64,000 bases of DNA, taken from assembly GCA_024663395.1 (NCBI GenBank), contig JANFAH010000053.1:310001-374000 (forward strand), in the 5' to 3' direction. The notes under the pieces were generated by a model. That model searched no databases and was not told the origin of the DNA. It saw only the letters and a list, made by a program, of their open reading frames with translations. The translations under genes were made by a program, and so were the position numbers. Positions 37,453 to 50,300 of the stretch are shown here, piece after piece. Each line of letters begins with the position of its first letter. Position 1 is the first letter of the stretch. The stretch is from Pisolithus tinctorius (lineage: Eukaryota > Basidiomycota > Agaricomycetes > Boletales > Pisolithaceae).

Positions 37453-38674
37453 TTACTCGTAGTCGCTATCGCTTTCAGTCTCCCTTTCTTTTCCCTTCAC
37501 GGGCACACTCCCCGAGGCGGAGGGAGGTGATTTTCTCTTGCGTTTTCTCTCGGTTTCGCGAGTGTTCAATCTGACACCGTATCTAGCGAGTTGCTGTACA
37601 TAACAATGGTAGGTAGGTCGTGAAGATTACTTAAGGAGCGAATCAAATTCACCTTGGTAAGTTCCGTCGAAGGTTGAAGTCCAGGGAACTCCTTTGTAGA
37701 GTAAATCCTGAACTGCCCACCGTAGCATTCGCCTTGAATGGGTACTTCCTCTTGGCCGGATATACGTGAGAATAAGTCGAAACAACGATACCGAAGGAAG
37801 AAATAACCCTCGACTTTAACGGCAAGGTCCTACAACCGTTGGCGGCGTGAGTGATGGTGGAAGGAGGGCAGCGAAAATTCGGTACGGGAAAGAACAATAC
37901 GCACTGAAAAAGCAAATAGAAGTGCTCTTCGGCCGTCGTAGTCAATCACAGTAGGCTGGACAAACATTGCGCCTGACAGGGAAGTGGTACACTTCATCTC
38001 CTCCGTGACGGAGCTGCCGAGGTTTGTGGGAGTCACCGAGGACAGCAGCGCAGGCATGTTTTCATGCGAGCCGCTCTGGTTCAGTGTTGATGTAGTATGT
38101 GGATTCGCATCATAACGCGGATACCGGTGGTAGTTTGGTGTGCAAGACGACGAGGATTGGGGAACGTCCAGGCTACCCGTGAAACGCGAAAGCTGACGTG
38201 GTTCGCGCCCTGAAACCTGTGCAGATTCTGGGGCACGCACGGGGAATAGGTCCACGCAACACAGCAGACCGAGTGTCTGGACTTCCCTGGGGGGCAACAT
38301 CGCATCGATGCTCCTTTAGTTGAATGCGTTCATGAAGAGGCGACTCACGAGTAATCACATAACTCCTTTTCATATTGGGACTCAGTACCATAGTTAAACA
38401 CTTGGTATAACTTGAGCTGGACGACGGGAGGCGGATCAAGAGGCCTTCGATCCACCCTTGCATACCTAGCCACGGTAGCGGTGAGCCACGGGTCATAGAT
38501 AAAAATGGGTACTATAGACACCTACTTTCTGCCCAGATCAGCTTTTTGAATCTCCTTCAACTCCGCACGGATAGTTTGTCCTTGGAAATAGCCAGACGCA
38601 AAGTGGATTGGACGATTGATTGAGGATACGTTCATGCGACGTGGTGAGGCTGGTGAGCGCAGGGAGGACTCCAT
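37453..38674 (-). CDS. Velvet-domain regulator (VosA/VelB-like)
   Basis: Fungal velvet protein, a nuclear regulator with an NF-kB-like fold that coordinates development and secondary metabolism. The N-terminal exon holds MNVSSINRPIHFASGYFQGQ and TIRAELKEIQKADLGRK. After an intron come the velvet hallmarks YARVDRRPLDPPPVVQLKLY and GTESQYEKELCDYS. Then LGLLCCVDLFPV, FVQPTVIDYDGRRALLFAFS, DLAVKVEGYFFLRYRCFDLF and PIQGECYGGQFRIYSTKEFP. The C-terminus RKRKRKSPPSASG is a likely nuclear localisation signal. An alternative ATG lies 30 nt upstream (38704). Which velvet class it belongs to needs a tree; the GLLCxVDLFP block fits VosA/VelB more than VeA. Confidence 0.9.
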
Positions 38675-38679
38675 GGCGA

Positions 38680-39510
38680 AGCGATCGCAACCAACACAAC
38701 ACAAGGGCGGATCTTTATCAATATATGGCGATCGCTTTGCGGTGTGCAGAACGTAAGCCAGTGTCGTCGAGCTCGATGTTCTTGCGAAACAGAGAGGTGA
38801 GTGTTGTGTCGACGTATCGGGATTTCAACGAGCCAAGAAGTGTATGTTTGTCGAATCGGTGTGTACCGGAATGGTCGTGAGTTCTTTTTCTCTGGTGAGG
38901 ACATGTTTGGCCTGTGACTGACTGACTGGAAACTGGACGTCCTCCTCAACACGCCGTCCAAGCGTCGTCGCAGTCCAGAACTGCCATTGGGATCGACGAC
39001 CCCTTCATTGACTACTACATTAACAATCGCCTCCATAGGGCGTCCCCCAGTTTCCGGGGATTTGGCTCAACGTCATGGCACTGACCCAGGACGATGGCGG
39101 TCCGACCACGTGAGAGCCCCTCCTCGACCACACTCCAAATCGTGGTTTCATCCAGCAGCCCAACCGATATCGAACACACTGTATTCGGCAGCTGCCCGCT
39201 TTACCCGCGGTGGCAAAAATTATTGTCCCACCAATTGTCACCGTCGACCACGGAAAGTCATATGTACCCTAGATTCCGGCTCTGGGAGCTTTCATGAGGC
39301 TGGTATATGGGTACATTACACCAAGAGACGTGTCCTTGCATACCGGTATAGAAAAAATGGCCAGGAGGCAAATAGGGAGCGTCCTTGCGTGAGCGTCCGG
39401 GAGCATCAAGCGGAAGCAATGATAACAAAAGAAGTGATGAAAAGGAAGTACATGCAGTCGTTATATGAACGTGATCTAAGGTGACGCACAAGAACGAGTG
39501 GTAAATTGTA
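38680..39510. other. Interval between velvet gene start and FKS end
   Basis: No gene I trust. A 165-codon open frame (38987-39484, +) has arginine-rich, low-information sequence and no motif. It overlaps other open frames and is probably chance. Confidence 0.45.
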
Positions 39511-39513
39511 CGA

Positions 39514-42500
39514 TTACAAAATTTGACACAACGAACAGTTAAACTGAACGCTGGACTGCAAGGCCACCGCTGCTCCGCTTCATCAGTATATGTTCCAGAC
39601 AACATCACTAGCACTTACGAAGTACGATGAGGGCGGTGAAGATTATGAGAGCGATCACGTAAACGATACCGTATTTGATGATCTGCGAAGTCATCAGCCA
39701 ATTAAACCCCATGGAGCAAGCTTGCGTCTAATACTCACTATCCAACGACGTTGCTTTTTCTGTTTAGTTGAATACAAAGGAGGGCGAATTTGTTTCGATG
39801 GACGGAGCCAGACTGTCGGAGACGTTAGTGACGATGGAAAACCAAGTACCAAAAAGCCTTACAGAGGAGCGTAGCATGAATACGATCCACAAATGGGAAT
39901 AAGATGGGAGGAGTTAACATAAAGAGCAAGAAGTGGCCCAAAAGAAGATCGGAGCTCCAAAGTGACAACTCGATAATTTTGACGATGAACTCGCGCGCAG
40001 GTTGGGACATTGCATGAGCTCCAAGACCACGACCATACCATCTACCCGTCCACCATGCACGGTTGGTCTCATCGTGCTTGAACTCGCGGGAGAGACAGAC
40101 AGCGATCAAGATCTTGTAAACGGCACGCTGGATCGCGATGACAGTAATAAGGCCGAGGACAGCATGGGACGCATTCCAAGACTCGAGGAACCACTGACCC
40201 CGGTGATCAGACCGCTATCACAACTCGAGTGCTTGTGACTTACCAGGAACTCGAAGAATCCAAGCATTCCAACTACTCCGAGGATATGAGCAACTGACGC
40301 CATAACCGACCCAAACTTGGGGTATGAAGGATCCAGCATTGGCCCGAGGAAGAGCGAAATGATGAAGATCACAAGAAGAATCGCCGCATTCCAAACGATC
40401 GGCCCAAGTGCAACAAAGGCAATACGAATGAGCGGACTCGGCGGGAACTTGCCGGTAGAGTCGGGAAATGATTTCACAAACATGTACGCAATGATAAACA
40501 AGAGCGCCATCACGATCGGGAAGATAACCTCTGACACAATCACCGCGCGCCAACCAGCCCGCGGAACGTCAGCGGACAACTTCTCAGATGGTACACCAAG
40601 CTTCTTCCTCTTGTACCCTGTGATCATCGTTCGGGACAGGCGACAGTAGCCGATCCAAGAGTTATTGTGCGACCGCGAGTTTCCTCGAGACATCCACCGC
40701 AAAAATTCACTAGTACGCTGTCAGCAGTACGCAGGTATGACTACAGAGGACTCTTACCGATAGTCGATCATGAAGTCAGAGAACGAGAATTGATGCGGGT
40801 TGAACAAGAAGGGAGCGATGCAGAGGGCCAAGATAGAGATCCAGAAGTAAATGAGGTATGGTGTCCACATTGCCATCGTGACATAAAGAAGGCTGATCAG
40901 CGTCCTCATACCGAAGTATATACTAGGACCGGCAAAGCGAGAAAACAGGACGCTGAAGGAAATTCGGGCCGTTGCAAAGCCTCGTCCAGTAGCAATGTAC
41001 CTTGCTCCTCCAAACGTCAGATTACTGATAATGGAATGGGTGTAAATCTGCGTCGAGAATACTTCAAAGACTGGAGAAAATGACAGGAACTGCTTTCCAA
41101 GTCGGATGATTGCTCTCATCGTACCGCGCTCCACAAGTTCTGTAAGAGAGTGTAAGCACTAGGAGAAAGCCGCCCTATGGAGACCTTACCTTGAATGAAG
41201 AGAGGCAGGAAGGCAATCATCCAGACCAGGAATATACTGATGATACAGCGCTGAATCCAGTCGAAGACAGGAGTGAGATTGTAACAGCCGTTCATGTTTG
41301 GCAACAAGCTCCCATTTGAGGAATACTCGCAGATCTTGAGGGAAGAGTTCAAGGTAGCCAAAAACACCACTATGCCACAATGAGTCCAGAGAAACTAGTG
41401 AAGAATACATAATGGAACTTACTCGTGATAATGAAGCACTGAACCGCAAGAATGATCAGCATGTTGTTGATGTGGAAACCAGGATGCCCGTAGTAGAACG
41501 TCAAGAACCGGTCGATAGGAAGCTGTGTACCCAGGTAGTAATACTCTCTACTAAGCATTTGCTCCCCCATTCCCGTACCGATCTTCGTCTGGAAGTTCAG
41601 GATGGTGCCGAACCCAAGGTCACGACCCTTCCCGCACTGATAGTACTCGGTGTGCTTGATGCGGCCGCCACGCCCGAAAGCGTTCATTCCAGCGTAGATA
41701 TCCTCGTTTAGATGAAGTCCTTTCTGAGCCTTCGAAACGCCACCACGAGTGTTCATGTAGACGCCATTGAGGAAGTCGGGATGACCATAGTGAAGCTTTC
41801 CTCCAATCCAAGCCCAAGCGCGGGCAGACAGCGTACCAAACGTCTGTTCCTTGCCAGCAGCGATATCACCAAGAATACCGATACTCTCCGAGAAGATGTA
41901 TTCACGAGCGCCGACGATGGCAACTGGGGGCTTCTTAAACTCCTTGTGACCATAATCCGCATATGGGCTCTGGGCCGATACAGAATATTCCTCGAACTCC
42001 CCAAGCACGTTGCGGATCTTGAGACACTCTTCCAAGTAATTGTCCTGGTTGGCATCGATAAGTTGGAGATATTCGCCCCGGTAGAAGATAATGGCATGGA
42101 TTCTGATTATCCGATTTTCCGTCACCAAGAATAGGGTTTCCGGGCAGTTCAATACGGAACTTCGGCTTGCGACGGCCGGTCTCCGGAATAAACTCGGAAT
42201 GGCCATCGATGAGAACCGAGAACAGTCGGGGGTCCGCGCCTTCCTTCCGAGGAGGTTCTTCCTTCTAGATAAGCGATTTGAAGGTCAGGATATGCACGGA
42301 GCAGGAACTCGGCATTCTCATGCTCCTCCTTGTTGAACTTCGAGTAGCGCTGCATCGAGACAACAAACTTGAATTTCCGCCTGGACATACGTTCCAGTTC
42401 GCGCTCTAGCCTGTCAGTGTTGCCGCCAAACAGCTGCACAACCTCCGGATTCTCTACTCGATACAGAAGTTTGATGGCTTTCGCATAGTTCATCATGCCA

Positions 42501-45472
42501 GGATACCGTGCGATATAGTGTTTGAGCACGTAATGAAGCCCAGATACGTGTGCGTAGAGTATATTCCGGAGCACCGCTCTTGAATCCGACACAGTACAGT
42601 GGAAGATCATCCTGCCTTCGACTGTCCCTTCTCCTCCGTGCCGAAAGGACTGTGACCATTTTCTATCGCGGACTCTTCAGCAAGGATCTTCGTGTCCTTG
42701 ACGAAGTTGTCCCACTCGACAGGATGAAGCTGCTTGAGGTACTCGAGGAGGGTGACGCGGATGTTCTGGTCTTCTTCTCGGATAATCTCCCTCAGTGATA
42801 GAAGGATCTGTCGACAGTCACTACAACTATTCTGAGAGGAAGAGAATCGTTTCGCACCTTTTCGCTGTAGTGAGGTGTGAGAACTGTGAACGTCGGCATT
42901 GCATCGACCGGGAGCGGTTCAGGAACAGACGTCGTGAGGGACTGGGCAAAGAACGAGATCCGACGGCCCGCTTCACTCTCAGGAGGGAAGAACTCGCCCT
43001 TGAACCCTTTTTCAGCCTGGGAGAATGAAAAATGGTGGGGCCCTGAGACTACGTTTGCCCTCTTGACCAGAATCGAACCTGGTGGTACAAGCAACTTCTG
43101 AACAGTGCTCGATAGATAACAGGTGTTCACGATACATGGAAATGATGATGGCAGTTCCAAATTTGAGAAACCAAAACCTGAGAAGCTATTCAGAAAAGAA
43201 AAGAAAAATCTGCACGCCGTATAACTGACCTTCGGCTTGTACTTGACCTCCATCTCCCGTGTGGCAAGGAGCTTGGAGAATATACGCTTCGGCAGCCGGG
43301 TGTAGATATCCTTCCATGGTGTCCAGATGGAAAGACCCAGCATGAATGATCGAGCGATACTAAAGACGGAATTCCAAATGATGTACCAAAGGAAAGTATC
43401 CAAGAAGAAGAGCACCAGATCCATGATGTACATGATAGTCAACGTGAATGCTGCTTGATTCGAGCAAAGACCCATCCCGAAGAACTTGTCATTGCATCCC
43501 TTGGATCTTCATGCCTACCATGACGGATATGGGATCTCGGAACGAAAGCGTAAGGAAGAAATAAGACTCCGTGGCCTTGCAACCGAAAACCAAGAGCCAG
43601 AGGGCAATGGAAGCCATCCTTGCCTCTAAATGCAAGCTAGGGTATGATGCCGTAAATGTCTGACTGGCAAGATATTTCGGGACTTTCCCGCAACTCGGTC
43701 ACCGAACATGCGACCGGATGGCATGATGGCGAATAGGAGAGTCGCAACGACGGAAATGAAAAATTGAACGATGCCGAGGATGAGTGCGAGAGAGCCAGCA
43801 TTAGCCACCGCTGCTGTATTCTGCAATTCGCCACATAAAACGTAGGACCAGCCGTCAGAGCAAGTGTGATAAGCAGAAACACCAGACGGCGCGTAAGATG
43901 AGATGCGTTGTTCCAAGTGAGCGGGATATACGAGAATTCTGTAAGTGTAGCGGCGATCATGATGATCGTTGCCGTCGCGCCACCCAGGGCAGTAACGGAC
44001 CACGAAAGTGACTGGGGAACGACCGCCGTATTATCGGACCCGACAATCTGATAAATCCTCGGGGAGTTGTATGCGGTATAGTAACCAGTATAGAGATACG
44101 TGAATGACCCATATTCCGATTAAAGTTGACCAGTAAATGGCCGAAACGATCGTTTCTCGTAATAAGTCTTGAAAAACACTCGATTCCAGTCAATGCGTTC
44201 GAATCCTTGTGTAGCGATGCGATGGTGGCAAGTCGATGAGCTTCGTCTGAAGAATATGAGCCAGTGAGAGCTGTAACCGACAACTTAGCAGACCTTGTCT
44301 ACGAGCACAATCCTGGAAATGCCTTCCGGATACCAAAACAGTTGGTTAACATCATCATAACCAATGATGTCTGCGTGATCACGTTCCCTCCGAACGAACC
44401 GACCATCAACAACTTCGTAGCCTTGATCACGGATGAAACGGTAGAGGGGTTTAGGTGACAGGTCCTTCAGGTACAACCCTTCCGGTACTGGATCCACTCG
44501 GCTCTGACATTCTGGCGAACGATAATAGTCGTCGGCACATTTGAAGATGAAACACAAACATTCAGGAACGAAACGAATTTGTGCGGCTTCACCCCATAAG
44601 AGAAGATACAATGCGATCTGACGCAGACGGTCATACTGGCTCATGCTATTCATTGCCTGTCGCCAGCGTTCCATGGCCGTTTGCAGCGACTTTTCATTTG
44701 CATTTCGAGGACCTTTGCGTTTCGTGGACTTGAGCCGCTGCAGGCCAGGGTTCTGGACGTGGCCAACTGCGTCATCGAGATCCAACTGGGCGGCGAAATA
44801 CCATTTTCGGTAATTTGCGTGTTCGCCACCGATGTAGTCCGCATGCAAGGTAAGCAAGGCCTGGTTCGGTGACATGCGTGACGCACGACTATCGAGCAAA
44901 TGCATTAAAAAATCAAACTGACGTAGATTCCAGCGTCAGCGTGCAAATGCACATTACAAGCTTGGTGGACTGACCATGTTTCGCATCGAGTCCCTTTGGA
45001 ACCCGAATTTCTGCGCCAGGTCCAAAAAGATATCTTCGATTTCCTCCTTAGAAAGAGGAATGTGGCGTTCCGAGGACCAAGCTGGGTAAGCTTCTCTTGC
45101 TGCGGGAGGAGCGGTGTAGTCGGCGTAGGCTGCACCATCCGACGGCACCAACCTCGAGGGGCCGAGTGATTCAACAGACTGGGCGTACCGCGCTCCATAG
45201 ACATCGACATCTGAATCAGTGTCTTGAGGTCCTGAAAGGAGATGAGTATGTAGAGGGGAACTAGTGGACAAAGTTTCGACAAAGTACCATAGAGATCATA
45301 GGCACCATTGTTGTCATAGTACCTGTCATCAGTTCAGTCCGTTGTGGCTGCTGTCGGAAGCATATGTATCCCTGCGCTCGTAGGGTTCGATGTTGTCTGA
45401 GTCGTTGTCGCTGTAAATATATCTGCGCGGGTAGGCTGCGGATGAACCGAACGGATCTGGCGGGTCAGCCAT
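39514..45472 (-). CDS. FKS1: 1,3-beta-D-glucan synthase catalytic subunit (FKS family)
   Basis: Plasma-membrane enzyme that extrudes the main cell-wall glucan from UDP-glucose; target of echinocandins. From [17 protein letters not shown] (ATG 45472; another at 45496) the N-terminal region includes [40 protein letters not shown] and [16 protein letters not shown]. The membrane segments and the glucan-synthase domain follow: [153 protein letters not shown]-terminal helices run to FNCSLCQIL. At least ten one-base insertions and one one-base deletion (near 43675) interrupt conserved exons, concentrated at 42.0-42.7 and 43.6-44.2 kb, while other exons of 200-280 codons are clean. Identity is certain. 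Confidence 0.97.
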
Positions 45473-45871
45473 TGACGAGGAAGAATGAGGGTGCATGGTG
45501 GGAGCCCCTCTAAATGCCTGTGTCGACCGACCAACGGCTGACGTGGAGGAGGAAAAGAGAGAACGGGGGCTGCGGTGTGTGGAAGGGCAGGCAAGCGGAA
45601 CCACGTCTCCGCCAACCTCACAGGCAGTTGACAATTCCCACTCCAAACAAAAAGCAAACCAAGTCAAACCAACCCCCTACGCAAACCAACACACAACCAT
45701 TACCTTATGTAGCCACTACTAAGTACAAACAGGGATCCCTGATACCACACTAAGAGTCCAAAATCCATCCTATGTACCACCAAAGGGGGGTACAGACCAC
45801 CCACCCCGGTAGATGTAGAGCATCCAGCTCATTACCAATAGGAATCTCTTATGAACAGTGAACAAATTCGG

Positions 45872-47130
45872 TCACCATATGATGCCGCCTGTCCGCGGCG
45901 CAAACCAACGACGAAGTGTGAAGAAGGCAACCAGGACCAATGCCAGCACAAAGACAACGACAGCCTTGGTGCCAAGAACGCCAGTCTCATTTTCGACCTG
46001 CACGGAGGATGATGAGCTTGCTGCTTATGAGCCTGAAGGGAAATAGGCCATTACCACAGAAGTGAAAGGCGACAAGATGGGTATAGTAAAGTGAGTCGCT
46101 GATCGCCTCTTCTCAGAAGAGCTGTTCGGAGTTGAAGTGCTCCAAAACATGTACACCAGGAAAATAACGACGGCCATCTGAAAGTACATATTAGTCCCTG
46201 CGTTCATGCTGGAATGGAAAACAATAGTACATACCATGAAGTCTCTCTAGATTGTGTTGTCTCTTCTCATTGGCATGTACGAGAGTCGTTATCTCTTTCT
46301 TCAAATAAGACGATTAACACGCTCGAAACGGGAGTGGCGCGATACACGACTCACAGTGCGCCTCTCCTCTTCTGCTAGCCGGACTTGGGTGAGCTCGTTT
46401 TGGTGCCGGACAGTACTGGGAAAAACACGGTCTCTGTCACCATGGTACGAAGGGCCCAGTACTGTGCAACAGCCGTTCGTGGTTCCATCTCCCTCGGTAC
46501 TTGGAATGTCATCGTAGTGTCCCCAACTTCCATACGCGTAGCAATAGTGGTATCAGTGGATTTAGTTGCACATTCGTAGGGAGGGATCATCCCTGAGCGC
46601 AAGCTGCATGGTTCGCGACATGGGGGTGTCTTTCATAGTCGCACCAGAGGAAAATCTGGTGGGCTTGGGCTTTCTGAGCTTGTTCATAGGCCCAAACATG
46701 TCCTTTGTGCTCGTTGCATTGTGTGTTACGCAGCCAACACCAGGGAAGTGTGCATGTCGAGTTCCTTTCTGGGATGAGTGGTCGATAATTTCATCGCTCC
46801 TACACTTGTGTTCACTTGGGACTGAGACTACTCCTCTGGTCATACACGGGGCAAATTACAGCTCAACATTGCTACGGAGAACTGACTGCTCGAGTCGTTC
46901 AGCCTTCTCCAAGACTCGAGTCGGTCCAGCTCAGAAGTGGTAGAAGCACACAAGCCAGCAATTCGGCTGATAGCATCGCGCGCTCCTAATTCGTACTGGC
47001 GTCCCCAAGATATCCATGCCAACGAGGCGGTCTTTCCCCGACCCGACGAGCCCGCAGAGTCATAGGTAGATGCATGTGACGCTCCTACTTCGCATCCCTT
47101 GTTAGCTAAAGCGACCGTTCTAATGTGCAC
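45872..47130 (-). CDS. Unassigned gene, probably a C-terminally anchored membrane protein
   Basis: Not recognised. Minus-strand segments look coding: WGRQYELGARDAISRIAGL and LESWRRLNDSSSQFSV near 46.9 kb, MFGPMNKLRKPKPTRFSS near 46.67 kb, and VGDTTMTFQVPREMEPRTAV with AQYWALRTMVTET near 46.5 kb. One frame on, a charged coiled-coil-like RHQNELTQVRLAEEERRT follows. Then comes a hydrophobic AVVIFLVYMFW stretch and a final ETGVLGTKAVVVFVLALVLV helix ending with RRWFAPRTGGIIW and a TGA at 45872. Exon joins and start are guesses. The order coiled coil, then transmembrane helices at the C-terminus, suggests an organelle membrane protein. Confidence 0.38.
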
Positions 47131-47279
47131 ACCTGATGCATACGTAATGTGTGATCTGTAAAGATTAAGTCATTGATTACGACGAAGGTGGATTTTGGGA
47201 AGGGACCTATACCCTTTTTTCCCCAAGGAATTACCATGTAACATGAGTGCCTATGGACGCCGCACAAGTCCGGTGGTAC

Positions 47280-48060
47280 GTTTTAGTTCTCGACGTGGTA
47301 AAGCTCGCCGTATACTCCATATGGGACCCAGGTCTTGTCAGGCTCTGCTGTTCTCAGCCCATTAATCCGAGTCCGCCGCACAGCTAGCGCGTCTTAGCCT
47401 AAAGATTCGACTTTCATATTGACCCACAAGCCAAGAGCAAAGTAGAATACACGCCCCTGAGAGGCTGGCTTTCAGTATCTACTGAACTCAATCAAAAGGC
47501 TTGGTATTCTTTGATCCTTTCAATAAGATGGCATCTGTAATCAAACGCGTTTGGTCTCTTGTCAAGTACGAAACAATTGTTTCAAACTTTTCGTAAGATG
47601 CCGCCAGGCACTCTACTACCCCACCTAGGCTAGCCATGTACGTTCGTTTTACGTCCTCATGACATGCAGTTCTGTTTGCGACGGGGCTGATGAATCTTGA
47701 CAAGCAGTTTGTGAGAAGGTGCGATAGGAACGCGAGATAGGGGCGGGTGGGTACGAGTGTCCGGCTCATCAGAGCACTACGTATGTATGTACAGCTTCGC
47801 GGAAAGGACGGGGGATCTAATTGGCTATGCATGGACCTGCTGTTGGTCCGTTATCAAACGGGATGATAACGTTATGCTTGAGTTTGACAGTCAGAGGTAG
47901 AAACATAGGAAGCCCAATTCCACGTCTGGACCATCACTCGAACTTCCCTTGCACCTCATGCGCGAGCAACGATGCCAGAGGTTGGTCCTTCGGTTGTTTT
48001 AAACCACTCTTGGTAGTAAATATTCACTTCAGATACCATGTAGGTGAACAATCGACGGAG
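47280..48060 (+). pseudogene. Decayed, internally deleted copy of DBP4
   Basis: DNA similarity to the helicase at 25.4-28.2 kb in the same orientation. For example CAGCTAGCGCGTCTTAGCC (47379) matches CAGCTAGCGCGCCTTAGCC (26369), and there are matches to the motif II region, to the CGTTTTAC...CATGCAGTTCTGTTTGCGAC stretch near 47650, and to the last exon near 47790. Even the downstream sequence matches (ATATCATGTAGGTGAAC against ATACCATGTAGGTGAAC). The original segment from about 26700 to 27980 is missing and stop codons and indels are frequent, so it encodes nothing useful. It marks one end of a rearranged duplication. Confidence 0.82.
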
Positions 48061-48107
48061 ACAATTAATAATTTTGGTAGCGTAGACACGAAGTAGCACA
48101 AAGTGGA

Positions 48108-50300
48108 TCATAGCCCCTTGCAGAGCAATTTTCCTCTTGCCATTTGTAGCTTGCAAAGCTCTATCTCAGTTGGCATGGCCAGGAAGAGAAGCAAGCAGGA
48201 TGCCACAACCATCTGAAAATGCCAATGAACCAATCTTGAACTCACGTGCTTGTTTCGCTAAGCTCCTCGTTCTTCGCAATCGACGGATCTGGGCGCTCCT
48301 GATTAATCCGATAGAAAACGTTGACACTATGAAAACGTTCAAGATCGAACTATACGCTTGGAGGCATCACTAGACTTACTATGCAAGTCCACCACAGACT
48401 CCCTCAATGCTGACGAGAATAAAAATGAGTGCAATACTGCGCCCTTCATGATCCTCGGAAAATATGCCAAACTGCCGATTCGTATGTTAAGGTTATCAGG
48501 ATCGCAAGTTGGACTATAGCTGGTAATGGAAGGAGTCGAATAGGGATTGGTGGAATTCCAAGAGATATAGTGGAATCGAGATAGTGAACACCGTGATTTG
48601 GTAAACAAGCTAAATAAACCCAGGGTACCATGTATGAGTCATTGTTCATAGGGTGGTGGAATATACGACATACCTGCCACAGTGGGTAGTAGTCCCTCAC
48701 AGAATGTATGATTTTGCTTAAAAAGCCGTAACGTTCCGGCGAAGGTACGGGATACAGAAGAGTCGGTGCGATACCCTAAAAAGGGCTCAGGAAGTCGCGT
48801 TCTTGTGGCGAAAGAATAACCCTACTTGATTTATGGTATATTCGTACTATAATTCGTAATGACAACGGGAAGTGTTCCGATGTCATGGCAGAGATGTACT
48901 CACAAGGTAAACACAGACTACCGGGAAGCGTTAGAACATGTACAGGCATACAGCAAGGCACGAACACTCACAGAGAGGGAGCATGTACTTGAATAGCATA
49001 GGGCTGCAGCAATCGCAACTTGTCCGCAGCCGTCAGGAAAGCCGATTTGGATTTAGAGTCATGCCGAAGAAGTGGAGGCATTTGCGGTATGTCGACCGTA
49101 GGTATGTCAGGATCATCGGATGGAAGTGCAGAATAGACGACAGAGGTGGTAGGATCAAGGAAAGCAGCCGGCCGCGGAAGCAAAAAGAAATACGTGAGTG
49201 GAAGAACAAACGGCAATACCTTGAAACATCGTTCAGTATACCCGGCGCCGTTCTACGGCTGACACTGGCTTACGGATGAGATTCCAATGCCAGTTTCAAC
49301 ACCCAACCCACGTAATTCCCACCAGAGGAAAGCGCCGAAGAGTCCTGCAGCCCCAGTTCCAGACGACCAATAACTGGGAGTTGTTCGACTCAACATCATC
49401 ATTGAACAGAATATGCTGGACCTACCCAATGCTGTGGCCTCCAATAGCCGTGGGACTGTAAGTAGTAGACAACTGCACGAAAGTGACACTGCCAAGGCCT
49501 GTATCGTTTTAGCATCTATTATCAGCGAGGCACAAAGGCTTATTATGCTCACCAGACGAGAAGGAAGCGAGGCAGATTCCCAAAAGCCTCGAAAGTAAAC
49601 TTTCGTGTAAGGCGACGGCCTGAGAATCTCCTCAATCTTGCCGATGTCACAGGAGTAGTTTTCACTTACCAGCATGCCAATGAAGCTAAGTAAGGAACAT
49701 CCGACGATACGTCTGGTATATTTTATCCTTCCCTTCAATATGTACGACCATCCGACGTTCGCGATCAATCCTGGGGAGACGTTACAGAATGCAATGATGC
49801 CTTTGGGAGTGGATGGCGGCACAAGATCAAGGGCAGCAGATAGAATGATCACGTAAAGAACTGTGCTGTCTTCAGTGTCATACTCGGCGACGTTCTGCGT
49901 AGTGGGGTTGGCGTACCGTTATTGATGAGTCCGAAAAGGAAGAACGACAAGCCGAGCTTGAACAATAGTCGCCTCTCGCCTGTTTAATAGAAACTATGAG
50001 CATGCAACGGACGAGAGGGCGAGTAACAACCGCTGGAAGTGGGTTTCCTGTGCGTCCCAGGACTTCCACAGCAGCCAGAGATGACTACTAAGAAACGACC
50101 ACCATTCTGCGCGGTTTGCACCCTACCTTGTTTGGAGCTGGATATTCCTCCAAAAGGGATATCCTTCGCTATCCGGATGTTCAATGTCTAGAGCCATGGT
50201 CTGCCCAGTCCGCAACGACTCCAGATTTGAGGTATCTAAGTCGGTGGAAGTCGTGCGTGTAGTCAAGTCTTGTAGCTGCAGGGCATCTTCCCCGGCTGAA
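48108..50300 (-). repeat. Inverted segmental duplication of the 29.1-31.34 kb block
   Basis: Reverse complement of 48108-50300 aligns along its length, introns included, with about 29100-31337. Examples are GGCCATGCCAACTGAGATAG in both, and the retained battenin exons in the same order. Divergence is clear in introns but modest in exons. The left end abuts the decayed DBP4 copy, whose own similarity stops just after the DBP4 stop codon, so the Nudix gene between them in the original was lost or never copied. Confidence 0.85.

Noticed and set aside
38987..39484. 165-codon plus-strand open frame between the velvet and FKS genes
   Set aside because: Arg/His/Pro-rich sequence with no motif, no signal peptide and other open frames overlapping it; looks like chance.
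41712..42134. 140-codon plus-strand open frame
   Set aside because: Antisense shadow of the highly conserved FKS catalytic exon.
43060..43090. Second GGTTCGATT-type T-loop match on the minus strand
   Set aside because: It is in a coding FKS exon ([12 protein letters not shown]) and no tRNA fold is visible.
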